From: Caldifarciminota bacterium | GTDB lineage: Bacteria; Hydrothermota; UBA3073 | Direction: 5' to 3' | DNA: 42,771 bases | Assembly: GCA_023129165.1 (NCBI GenBank) | Contig: JAGMCL010000064.1 | Coordinates: 1 to 42,771 of the forward strand | In this document: positions 7,701-16,151 of the stretch, piece after piece | How positions within the stretch are numbered: position 1 is the stretch's first letter | Layout: each line of letters begins with the position of its first letter | Position numbers and translations under genes: made by a program | Notes under the pieces: model-generated | What the model saw: the letters and a program-made list of their open reading frames with translations, nothing else | Database searches by the model: none | What the model was told of the DNA's origin: nothing

Positions 7701-8000
7701 TCGTGTCTTAGTGTCTTATTAGCCACTAAGACACGAAGGCACTAAGTTTAAATAATTGTTCTTTTATTATCTTTTTAAATAATCTTTTATCTTTTCTTTG
7801 TGTCTTGGTGCCTTCGTGGCAGTTTTTAAGGCACTATGTTTTTATTCTTTTAATTATATGAATCTTTTATCTTTTCTTTGTGTCTTGGTGCCTTTGTGGC
7901 AGTTTTTAAGGCACTAAGTTTTTTATTCTTTTAATTATATGAATTTTTTATCTTTTCTTTGTGTCTTGGTGCCTTGGTGGCAGTTTATTTCGTGGCTATT
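7701..8000 (-). repeat. Palindromic GCCACGAAGGCAC array, inverted orientation
   Basis: The same family as 3911-4935, read here mainly as its reverse complement (CTTTGTGTCTTGGTGCC, TTCGTGGCAGTTTTTAAGG). Three successive units are seen at about 7790-7830, 7870-7910 and 7950-7990, with an opening arm at 7719. No gene is present between 7378 and 8020. Confidence 0.88.
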
Positions 8001-8021
8001 ATGTCTATGGTAATTAAATAA

Positions 8022-8052
8022 ACGGGACAGGGGTAAATTTCCCCCATCCCGT
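8022..8052 (-). terminator. Rho-independent terminator of the 889-aa cargo gene
   Basis: On the minus strand the stem ACGGGA-TG-GGGG / CCCC-TG-TCCCGT has a 7-nt loop and is followed by TTTATTTAATT. It lies 26 nt after the stop codon at 8078. Confidence 0.75.
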
Positions 8053-8077
8053 CTGCATCATTACCACTGCAACAGTA

Positions 8078-10747
8078 CTATCTAAGAATAACTACCTTAT
8101 TCACAAGAGTGGATTTACCTGCCTTAAGCCTTACAAAATATATACCTCCTGGTAGATCCTCTATTTCTACAGTCTCTCCTGTATATACACCTGCATGTCT
8201 AAACCCACTTGCTATTTCCTTTACCACTCTTCCTGATATATCATGCAAACTGATAGAGACCTCACAATCCTTTGGCAGCGTGAAGGATATAGTCGGTTTC
8301 ATCCTTGTGGGATTTGGAGCCACTGTAAGAATCAGGGTTGAAATTATATCGTGCTCCTCTTCAACCCCAAGGTGATCGAGATTAACATCAACTCCAGATA
8401 CATTGTTTGTTGTAACATCCACAGGATATGGAAATGATGTAGTCTCATAACCTACCGCAGTTACCATTATTGTGTATACACTTGGCGGGAGTTCTCTAAT
8501 CCTGTAGCTCCCATCAGAAAGGGTAACCGCTGCCGCCACTACCTCTGAGCCCTCCATTGCAAAGGCAAGTGCATTTGAGACCCCACTCTTACCCTCTAAG
8601 ACTCTTCCGGATATACCCCTGGGACCACTTGCTCCCAAACCAAGCGAGAAGTCTATATTCTCAGCAAAGGCGGCAACAGGTGTCGCCTCTTCATAGGTGT
8701 ATACATTATCATAGAATTCGGGTATATATCCTTCAGATAGGGCAACTACATAGTAGCATTCACAGTACACCACAGGGACATTCTCAATTACGTATTCCCC
8801 ATTTTCGTCAGTAAATGCATAACCAAAAAATATATTGTTGGGAACTATAGAAAATGTCATAACCAGTGCACCTTGTATAGGATTTAAATACGTTGTATCC
8901 TCTAAAACCTGACCAGAGATTGTCCCTTCTTCATAATTATATTCTTCAAGCACGATATCAATGTTCGGCGTTATCTGGTCTACTATTACCTCCACAAGCT
9001 CAGGATATGTTCCCATTTCATATCCATCAGCATATGCAGAAACTGAATAGAAACCTGGTTCGAGCTCCATTATGTAGTCACCAGTTACATCACTCACAGC
9101 ATAACCCCATGACCAGTTATCTATACCTTCGGCCCATATGTATGCCCTGGGTATACCAATAGAGTCTGTATCTATCACTCTTCCTGTGACTGTCCCTGTT
9201 TCCATGGACTCAAGTGTAAAATCGATACCACCGTGGTTCTCGCCAGCCGTAACCTCGACAGGTGCTGCACCTTGAGGACTGGGTGATTCTTCATACCACT
9301 CTTCGTAGAAACCAAAAGCACTGGCAACCACATAGTAAGAACCCGGTAAAAGATCCTCTATCATATAAAATCCACCACTATCCACCTGCGAGATTCCTCC
9401 AACATAGCCGCCTGTATAGGCAGTAACCCAGGCATTTAAAATAGGTATACCCTCGGTGGTCGTTACCTGTCCGGATATTGAACCAGGCAACCAGATTGTA
9501 TCAGGTGCAAGGGTGAAGTTAATATTATCAACCACCTCTCCCTCTGGCACTATGAAGGCTGCAGCACCATCAAATCCATCTGATTCATAATACCATTCAG
9601 AGAAATATCCTCTTGCCCATGCCATAGCAAAGAGACTATCTGCTGGAACACCATTTATCACGTACCTTCCGTAAAAGTCTGTATAACCCATGATGGAATC
9701 ACCTGGTGGGTAGGCAGAATGTATTATAACGCCTGCACCCCTAATACCCAAGCCTGTTGCCTCATCAAACACCCATCCTGCAACGGTTCTACCATCCGAC
9801 TGTGTTCCAAAGAAGAAATTTATTCCCCAGACTGTCTCTCCACAGAATACATCTATAGGATCAGCGTCTTCAGGGTTTGACTCATTATCCCACCACATCT
9901 CGCCATAGTTCCCAGCGTCACAGAAGACATAGTAAGTTCCCGGTTCGACATCCCCAAAGTTATAAAAACCATAGTTCGTTACTGTCGTGTCAACTGGCAT
10001 CCCCCAGTAATCTGTATATAAAAAGAGGACTGCATCTAAAAAGAGACTATCATTACATATTACATATCCATTTATGGAACCTGTTTCTGTAGATGGCATG
10101 AGTGTAAAGTCAATATCCGAGGTCGTTTCTCCCTCCTCAACAGTCACAAGTGTTGCACTGTCTTGTGTGCTCGATTCCAGATACCATTCCTCTTCATAAC
10201 CTACCTTATCCGCCTTGACCAGATAACCGACATCATTTACCGGGAGTGAGTCAATATAATAACCATCAGTATCTGAGAATGTAGATGCGATAGGAAAGTA
10301 AGAACCCCGAATATAGAATGTTATAAGGGCACTACTTATAACATATCCGGAGCTTTCATCAGTGACTGCTCCCTCTATATAGCCATACATCAAATTATCT
10401 TCGGACAGCTCGAAATCAATATCGGATGTAATCACGCCCATCGAGTCCACAAATATTGGGTCTGCCCCCTGTGGTGAAACATGGTCATCCCACCACTCGG
10501 GTATATATCCATCCTTATAACAGTAAGCATAGTATACACCAGGTGGCAGGTATATCGTATATATTCCTGCACTATCAGTGTACCCTTCACCAACAGAACC
10601 CCCGAAGGGAGTATAATGTGCACTGACAAGAGCCCCAAGAAGTGGAGAACCCTGGTCGTCAGTTACAAACCCAGTTATTCCACAGTCTGCTCGTATCACT
10701 CCAGTCAGCAGTACCATATATCCCACTATTACGCCTATCCTCTTCAT
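8078..10747 (-). CDS. Secreted protein with eight carboxypeptidase-regulatory-like repeats and T9SS sorting domain
   Basis: 889 aa from ATG 10747, which has the strong ribosome site GGAGGAGG. Signal peptide at about 1-20. Eight beta-sandwich repeats of about 85-110 aa begin with phrases like ITGFVTDDQGSPLLGALVSA and GTVTGRVIDTDSIGIPRAYI. Many end with a W/F-Y-E-rich phrase such as YIPEWWDDHVSPQGADPI. The final 85 residues are a type A sorting domain: VAPNPTRMKPTISF, then VSISLHDISGRVV and GGIYFVRLKAGKSTLVNKVVILR. Family knowledge: such domains direct T9SS (Por) export and surface attachment. Repeats of this type are structural or adhesive and have no active site. No consensus promoter was found upstream. 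Confidence 0.88.
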   Translation of the reverse strand: MKRIGVIVGYMVLLTGVIRADCGITGFVTDDQGSPLLGALVSAHYTPFGGSVGEGYTDSAGIYTIYLPPGVYYAYCYKDGYIPEWWDDHVSPQGADPIFVDSMGVITSDIDFELSEDNLMYGYIEGAVTDESSGYVISSALITFYIRGSYFPIASTFSDTDGYYIDSLPVNDVGYLVKADKVGYEEEWYLESSTQDSATLVTVEEGETTSDIDFTLMPSTETGSINGYVICNDSLFLDAVLFLYTDYWGMPVDTTVTNYGFYNFGDVEPGTYYVFCDAGNYGEMWWDNESNPEDADPIDVFCGETVWGINFFFGTQSDGRTVAGWVFDEATGLGIRGAGVIIHSAYPPGDSIMGYTDFYGRYVINGVPADSLFAMAWARGYFSEWYYESDGFDGAAAFIVPEGEVVDNINFTLAPDTIWLPGSISGQVTTTEGIPILNAWVTAYTGGYVGGISQVDSGGFYMIEDLLPGSYYVVASAFGFYEEWYEESPSPQGAAPVEVTAGENHGGIDFTLESMETGTVTGRVIDTDSIGIPRAYIWAEGIDNWSWGYAVSDVTGDYIMELEPGFYSVSAYADGYEMGTYPELVEVIVDQITPNIDIVLEEYNYEEGTISGQVLEDTTYLNPIQGALVMTFSIVPNNIFFGYAFTDENGEYVIENVPVVYCECYYVVALSEGYIPEFYDNVYTYEEATPVAAFAENIDFSLGLGASGPRGISGRVLEGKSGVSNALAFAMEGSEVVAAAVTLSDGSYRIRELPPSVYTIMVTAVGYETTSFPYPVDVTTNNVSGVDVNLDHLGVEEEHDIISTLILTVAPNPTRMKPTISFTLPKDCEVSISLHDISGRVVKEIASGFRHAGVYTGETVEIEDLPGGIYFVRLKAGKSTLVNKVVILR

Positions 10748-10792
10748 ACCTCCTCCTTTCCTCCAGTTACGTATTGTCAAAAATTTAACCAC

Positions 10793-11433
10793 AGATTCAC
10801 CCTGTTAAATAGTTCTAAGATTAAGTACAGGTAATCACTACTGGTACTTTATTTAACAGGGGAGCCACAGAGATTTTGATTCATTAAAGATTTACGAAAG
10901 TTCTTTGTCCCTCCCCTCCCTGCCTGCCGGTAGGCAAGTGTGACCTCTTATAAGATGAATCTTTTTATCTCATTTTTTGGTTTGGTGATTATGAAACTTT
11001 CTACACCAAACAACCAAAATTTGTAGGCACGCCTGCCTGACGGCAGTCAGGGTTTCAACCGTGCAACCAAGCACGAATAAATTCGTGCCTACAGTGGAAA
11101 TTCTTTTAGAGAGCACAGAGAATTAAATTTACTCCCTGCCCTGTTAGATGTTCTTGTCCCGTGAGATGCTCGCTATCTAATGGGATACTATCTAACGGGG
11201 TGAATGTCCTCTGTGGTTTGTCATATTCTTTCATATTCTATTTGACACTACTTCCAGTTATAAAAAATGTCTCAAAGTGATGTGTGGCACAACACCCTTA
11301 AATATTCCTTCTCAATCAATTTAAAGAGCAAATTCCGTGTCAGAATTTGCTAATCCTGAAATAGCAATAAATAACTAATATAGGGGGTAAATAAGACCGT
11401 GCAATTTTTGCAAAATCTGTGCAATAATTGCAG
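10793..11433. repeat. Gene-free gap with several dispersed repeats
   Basis: Contains an inverted repeat CCTGTTAAATA...TATTTAACAGG (10800-10860), CTGCCTGCCGGTAGGCAAG (10919-10937), AAGCACGAATAAATTCGTGC (11070-11089), and a copy (11139-11205) of the element CTGTTAGATGTTCTTGTCCC that is repeated at 18498-18564. At 11399-11433 two short palindromes (GTGCAATTTTTGCA and TGCAATAATTGCA) lie just past the end of the next gene. No ORF with support. Confidence 0.75.
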
Positions 11434-12045
11434 TTAATCACTGGCAAGAGAAAAAAGATGGACAAGGTAGGTTATGACCCCTGTAGAGATGAAGAATCCT
11501 CGAAAATTATACCAGGTCTTATATTCATTGTATCTTCTCTCTATCTCTTCTTCACTCCCTGCATCAAGATAGAGGTTGTGCGTCCTGTTATACATATAGT
11601 GGGAGGTTATAATCCCACCGACTGAAACAATACCTGAGATAAGAAGCGTATTACCCAGTTTTGCTTTTCCTTCGTTCCTCTGTACAATACCGGGAACCAA
11701 TATGGAGGGAAGGCTCCTTTCAGGTCTTGGTACTCTTGTTGGTGGAAATGCAAAACTCGATTTTGCCTCCATATATACCCTCATAACCTTGGGGGATGTA
11801 AGACGAGGATCCAGTTCCAAATCGTGGTCTAAGAAAAGTGCCTCAAGAAAGTCAAGCTTTGCAAGTCTCTCACTACCTATAGCAACATAGGAAGAAGCCA
11901 GTTTTTTATGTATGTCTATCCTCTGTTCTAAGGTCAATGTTGTATCTTCAAACAGTCTATTACCCTCTTCAATCACAGCAAGGTAATTACCTGCCGCATA
12001 AAGAGAGTCGAGAGGATACAGGAGTATGAGTAAAAAAAGATACAA
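11434..12045 (-). CDS. Membrane protein with TPR-like periplasmic region, unknown function
   Basis: About 203 aa. Signal peptide, then a helical region (NYLAVIEEGNRLFED, LEQRIDIHKKLASSYVAIG) like one or two TPR hairpins, a proline-rich stretch (FPPTRVPRPERSLPSILVPG), and two C-terminal membrane helices (TLLISGIVSVGGIITSHYMY; GFFISTGVITYLVHLF). It overlaps the 3' end of the kinase gene. A GTG at 12051 lies directly on the AAGGAG ribosome site, whereas TTG at 12045 is 5 nt after it, so TTG 12045 is preferred. Family not recognised; context suggests a partner or target of the kinase. Confidence 0.7.
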   Translation of the reverse strand: MYLFLLILLYPLDSLYAAGNYLAVIEEGNRLFEDTTLTLEQRIDIHKKLASSYVAIGSERLAKLDFLEALFLDHDLELDPRLTSPKVMRVYMEAKSSFAFPPTRVPRPERSLPSILVPGIVQRNEGKAKLGNTLLISGIVSVGGIITSHYMYNRTHNLYLDAGSEEEIERRYNEYKTWYNFRGFFISTGVITYLVHLFSLASD

Positions 12046-12047
12046 AA

Positions 12048-13460
12048 TCACTCCTTGTTCAGTTGTAATATAATAGAGACAGTATCACCCCTTTCTGCTG
12101 TTATATCTTTTTTCTCATCCTTATAGTAAGGATTATGCAGTGTTACTACGTGGTGCCCTGGCAGTATAGTAATCGGTTCATCAAGTGGGGTGACACCCTT
12201 TAGTTCACCATCGATCCATACCTCTGCCCAGGGAAGTACACTCAGGCGGAGATACGAAACCTCCCTTGTCAGGTTGATTAGAACACTATCACCCTCTATC
12301 CTTCTCCCAATCTCTGGAAATGCTGGATTCCTGAAAAATAACAGGGGATCTGCCTCTTCAAACTGAGTTAAAATGGGTGGTGGAGTTTCTCCTATCTTCC
12401 TATCTTTATAATATATCTCTGCATATGGAAGGACGTTTAACCACACATTCCTTCTCCGGGGTGCGTCAGTAATAACAGATGTCTCGTTCACCAAAACCTC
12501 TTCTTTTTTATGGACTACTTCTACCTCTCCTTTAGTAGAATCTAATGGAGCAAGGATAAATAAATCGGTATGGTCAACTGGGGCCTGCAATCTTTGATTG
12601 TGAAAATTTAAATACATAAGAGACAATATTACCGCAGCAGTCAAACATGACACTATTACTAAGGGAGTTCGCATCCTTTTCATTCTTCCTTCTTGCTGTG
12701 CCTTCTCTCCAAGCATCTCCAGAACCTCACCAGCACTCCTTGCTCTTTTATCTCTATCCTTGTTTATTAGAAATCTGATTACCTCTGGAGCGGTTTCTGC
12801 ATTCTCAGGTTCAGAAGTTAGCACTTTTTTCAGAACCTCTCCGTAACTTCCACCACAAAAAGCCTTCTTTCCCGTAATAAGCTCAAGCAAGACTATTCCA
12901 AGTGAGTATAAATCACTCTTGTTATCCAAATTCTTGCCCTCTATCTGTTCAGGAGACATATAGTTTGGTGTTCCAAGAAGCGAACCATCAAGGGTGACTG
13001 CAGGCATATCTTTACCTATTGCAAGTCCAAAATCAGAGAGCTTAGGTTTACCATTTTTATCCATAAGTATATTGGATGGTTTTATATCTCGATGCAAAAC
13101 CCCCTTTGAGTGAACATATTCAAGGGCTGAAAGGAGTGGTTTGGCGATCTTGAAAACCTCTTCTTGTGTTAGTTTTCCCCTCTTTTGCAGTAGGGTCTGA
13201 AGTGTATCTCCTTCAACAAACTCAAAAGCAAGTGCAGGTCTTTCCTTAACCTTTCCATGCCATAGTAGCTTCACTATGTTGGGATGCGTAAGTCCCTCAA
13301 GGATTCTTGCCTCCCTTTCAAATCTTCTTTGAATATCTTTCTTATTACCAAGACCCTCATTAAGAACCTTGAGATAAAGGGACTTTCCGTATCTATCATA
13401 TGCTGTATAATATGTATAGATAACGCTCCTGCCAACCTCTTTTAGGATTTTAATGTCCAT
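12048..13460 (-). CDS. Transmembrane Ser/Thr protein kinase with PEGA domains
   Basis: 470 aa. The Hanks-type kinase domain (1-255) has Lys K31 (YLKVL), Glu E50, catalytic loop H123-R-D125-IKPSN, D143-F-G, and GTPNYMSPEQ in the activation segment. The glycine-rich loop is degenerate (KEVGRSVIYTYYTA instead of GxGxxG), but the other catalytic residues are intact. A membrane helix lies at about 265-285. Outside the membrane are two PEGA-like beta-domains (VWLNVLPYAEIYYKDRKIGE; RLSVLPWAEVWIDGELKGVT). It probably senses envelope state and phosphorylates cytosolic targets. It lies downstream of the sigma54 activator on the same strand and overlaps the next gene. No separate promoter was found. Confidence 0.92.
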   Translation of the reverse strand: MDIKILKEVGRSVIYTYYTAYDRYGKSLYLKVLNEGLGNKKDIQRRFEREARILEGLTHPNIVKLLWHGKVKERPALAFEFVEGDTLQTLLQKRGKLTQEEVFKIAKPLLSALEYVHSKGVLHRDIKPSNILMDKNGKPKLSDFGLAIGKDMPAVTLDGSLLGTPNYMSPEQIEGKNLDNKSDLYSLGIVLLELITGKKAFCGGSYGEVLKKVLTSEPENAETAPEVIRFLINKDRDKRARSAGEVLEMLGEKAQQEGRMKRMRTPLVIVSCLTAAVILSLMYLNFHNQRLQAPVDHTDLFILAPLDSTKGEVEVVHKKEEVLVNETSVITDAPRRRNVWLNVLPYAEIYYKDRKIGETPPPILTQFEEADPLLFFRNPAFPEIGRRIEGDSVLINLTREVSYLRLSVLPWAEVWIDGELKGVTPLDEPITILPGHHVVTLHNPYYKDEKKDITAERGDTVSIILQLNKE

Positions 13461-13490
13461 TATGTAATTAGTTTATCAGGTCATTACAAC

Positions 13491-13602
13491 GCTCTACGCC
13501 TTACGCTTTATTTATCCTGTAGAATGCGCAGCTATTCTATCAGGACGCTCTACGCCTTACGCTTTATTTATCCTGTAGAATGCGCAGCTATTCTATCAGG
13601 AC
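13491..13602. repeat. Perfect tandem duplication of a 56-bp element
   Basis: 13491-13546 and 13547-13602 are identical. Each begins GCTCTACGCCTTACGCTTTA and contains the inverted repeat CCTGTAGAAT / ATTCTATCAGG. The element also occurs at about 18268-18312. Its edge forms the last codons of the sigma54 activator gene. Confidence 0.92.
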
Positions 13603-13605
13603 ACT

Positions 13606-15015
13606 TTACGGTTCACGGTTCATCTTATTGTATTTCGATATCTTAAAATATAGCGTTCTCAAGGGAATACCAAGACTCTCTGATGTTTTTTTCTTATTAC
13701 CTCCAAACTGCCTTAGCCTTTCCTCTATTGTATTTTGTTCTATCTCCTCAAGGGTTATTAAACCCTTGTCCAAGGATGTCTTTTCCTCTGGTGGGATATC
13801 TTCTGTAACTACAAACCGATGAACCAAATTTTCCAGCTCTCTTACATTACCTCTGAAAAGGCGTTTTTCAAGATTTCTAACAATATCCTTTGTAAAGGAA
13901 ATGTTCTTGCTATATCTCTTATTATACCTCTCAAGAAAATGATTCGCAAGAAGTGGAATATCACCTCTCCTTTCTCTCAGTGGCGGGATATGGACAACCA
14001 TAACATTAAGTCTGTAGTAGAGGTCCTCTCTAAACTCCCCTCTCTTTATCAGTGATTGCACATCCTTGTTTGTTGCAGCAACTGGTCTCACTTTTACCTT
14101 CCTTATCTTGGTTTCTCCAAGTCTCCTCACCTCTCCATTCTGCAGCACTCTCAAGAGTTTTGCCTGTGTTGAGAGGGGTATATCACACATCTCATCGAGG
14201 AATATTATACCTTCATCTGCAGCTTCAAACAAACCCTCTTTATCCCTTGTGGCGTCTGTAAATGCACCCTTCCGATATCCAAATAATTCACTCTCTATAA
14301 GGCCTTCTGGAAGGCTGCCGCAATAAACAGGAACAAATGCATTTACCTTGCTTCTCTTATATATCTCTCTTGCAACAAGTTCTTTACCTGTACCGCTTTC
14401 TCCAAGTATAAGTACTGGACAATCAGATTCAGCTGTCTTTTCAATGAGATTGAACAACCTTTGCATTGGAGGGCTCTCTCCAACTATTTCACCAAAGCCC
14501 TCTCCCCGTTTCAGTATTTTGTGTTCTTCCTTTAGCTGGGAATAATTTTTTGCATTTTCAAATGCTATACTGGCAAGGTTTGAGAATAGGGTAAGAAACT
14601 TCAGGGTATCAGAGCTAAAGAGTCCTCTCTTTCTTGAGGAATCTACATATATGACTCCAATAAGGTTTTCTCCTCGTAGAAGTGGAATAGCACATATTGA
14701 CCTCACATTACTCATAGCTATACTCGGGGCGTTTTTAAATCTGGGGTCAACAGTTGCATCAAACGTCAAAATGGGTTTTCTCTCCTTCATAATTTCCTTA
14801 ATCACAGTCCTGGAGAGTTCTGCTTCGATATCCTTCTTGTCGATGTTTCTTGCGATACGCAGGGAAAATTTACCCCCTTCATTTATAAGTATAAATCCCC
14901 TCTCTGCATTGGCACCTAATATTGCATTATCCAACACCCTCTTTAATAGTTCTTCCACATCCAGTGTGGAAACCATATTCTGAATAACATCGTATAATGA
15001 CTCAAATATATCCAT
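13606..15015 (-). CDS. Sigma54-dependent transcriptional activator (GAF-AAA+-Fis)
   Basis: 469 aa. An N-terminal GAF domain (about 15-155) takes the place of the usual receiver. The AAA+ domain has Walker A GESGTGKE (205-212), the sigma54-contacting loop GAFTDA (240-245), Walker B IIFLDE (260-265) and the R-finger region REDLYYRLNVM. The Fis-type HTH is at about 437-463 (GGNKKKTSESLGIPLRTLYFKISKY). It should activate RpoN promoters in response to a small ligand bound by GAF, or to phosphorylation by the kinase encoded next to it (inference). The last residues (KMNREP) are encoded by sequence at the border of a repeat. Confidence 0.94.
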   Translation of the reverse strand: MDIFESLYDVIQNMVSTLDVEELLKRVLDNAILGANAERGFILINEGGKFSLRIARNIDKKDIEAELSRTVIKEIMKERKPILTFDATVDPRFKNAPSIAMSNVRSICAIPLLRGENLIGVIYVDSSRKRGLFSSDTLKFLTLFSNLASIAFENAKNYSQLKEEHKILKRGEGFGEIVGESPPMQRLFNLIEKTAESDCPVLILGESGTGKELVAREIYKRSKVNAFVPVYCGSLPEGLIESELFGYRKGAFTDATRDKEGLFEAADEGIIFLDEMCDIPLSTQAKLLRVLQNGEVRRLGETKIRKVKVRPVAATNKDVQSLIKRGEFREDLYYRLNVMVVHIPPLRERRGDIPLLANHFLERYNKRYSKNISFTKDIVRNLEKRLFRGNVRELENLVHRFVVTEDIPPEEKTSLDKGLITLEEIEQNTIEERLRQFGGNKKKTSESLGIPLRTLYFKISKYNKMNREP

Positions 15016-15060
15016 ATAAACAACCTACCTTTTAGATTTTTTTACCAGATAGTCGGTATT

Positions 15061-15089
15061 ATTATATTATATAAACAGGTAAAAGTCAA
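15061..15089 (-). promoter_or_regulatory. Promoter of the activator-kinase operon
   Basis: On the minus strand TTGACT (15089-15084), a 17-bp spacer and TATAAT (15066-15061). The predicted start near 15054 gives a leader of about 39 nt. Confidence 0.82.
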
Positions 15090-15180
15090 GATTTTTTTCA
15101 TTTGGTATCTCTAATCCTCTATAATTCCTTTGTAAATATAAAAGAAAAAGACTAATAAATAAATAGAGAGTATTCCAAAC

Positions 15181-15695
15181 CCTCTTGATGGTATACAAAG
15201 CGATTGCTTTGTCGTCCGTCAATCCGTCTTACTTCTTGACGGACGACGGACTCCTCGCAATGACAATAACGTATTACCTGTAGTTCGCAGGCTAAAGCCT
15301 GCGGCTACCATTATGTAATTCTAAGATATGTAGGCACGAATCCATATTGTATCAAATGACACATGATTCAATTTTGCCTGATTTCTTCAGAGGGGTACTA
15401 AATCGTAGGGCAAGGCTTCCTGACTGCCGTCAGGCAAGTAAGCCTTGCGGAAGCATGCCCTACATTCATAATGCAGCGATTGCTTCACCGGCGGTTCGCA
15501 ATGACATATAGGGTGTCTATCATTGCGAGCGAACGAAGTGAGTGCGGCAATCTTATTTTCCATTCACTATCCCCTCAAAATGGGATTGCTTCATCCGTCA
15601 AGAAAAACGACGGACTCGCAATGACAGTAGTGGATATATGTCTTTCACACGACCCCGCCTTTGGCGTGGTGCACCGAAGCCTACGGCTGCCATTT
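15181..15695. repeat. Gene-free gap with dispersed repeats
   Basis: Holds a GTCCGTCAA/TTGACGGAC inverted repeat (about 15216-15250), a TAGGGCAAGGCTTCC / TAAGCCTTGCGGAAGCATGCCC pair around CTGACTGCCGTCAGG (15416-15462), the CATTGCGAGCGAACGAAGTG element (15520-15556) and the GACCCCGCCTTTGGCGTGG element (15651-15690). No ORF with support. Confidence 0.8.
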
Positions 15696-16016
15696 TTAAA
15701 ATGATGGAGGTAATGGTGAGTTCTCTGGAAGATTGTCTTTTCTTTCCTCAGCATTTTCTATATAAGGCACAGGAGTTCCCTTTAAAGGCGCTTCTGCAGG
15801 ATACCAAATTCTTACTGCTACCTCTCGAAAATCATCGGATTCGGGTGTGAAAGTCTCTGATCGGTCTTTATCTACGAAATAATAATTAATAGTGCCAACA
15901 GCAAATGGTCCAGTTGGTTTTGGCAGTTTCAATGAAGGAGAATGATTATACACACAGGCAATATTAACAAGAAATATTATACCTATGGCAAGAGTTAAAG
16001 ATTTTGCTATTTTCAT
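15696..16016 (-). pseudogene. Truncated PAF-acetylhydrolase-like alpha/beta-hydrolase (N-terminal fragment)
   Basis: The 106-aa ORF has a lipoprotein-like signal (LVNIAC) and then GPFAVGTINYYFVDKDRSE and FREVAVRIWYPAE. This is the conserved N-terminus of secreted PAF-acetylhydrolase/dienelactone-hydrolase-like proteins of about 350-450 aa. It stops after PENSPLPPSF, where the dispersed-repeat block at 15181-15695 begins. The GxSxG nucleophile elbow and the rest of the catalytic triad are missing. No continuation was seen in the neighbouring sequence. Most likely a relic truncated by repeat insertion or deletion. Confidence 0.7.
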
Positions 16017-16151
16017 AATCTTGTTACACTTTGTATATTAAAATAAAGGTAGTAATTTTTTTGGGGAACTGCCAGGAGATGCCCATATTACTGGAAAAGT
16101 TATGTCTTGCTGAGAACTGACACCGGCACACTACCCACCCTCACATCAATA

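Noticed and set aside
8557-10092. Several plus-strand frames inside the 889-aa cargo gene
   Set aside because: Antisense shadows of a repeated, well-supported protein-coding gene.
15471-15850. Plus-strand frames in the repeat block
   Set aside because: They translate repeat sequence and run antisense into the PAF-acetylhydrolase-like relic.
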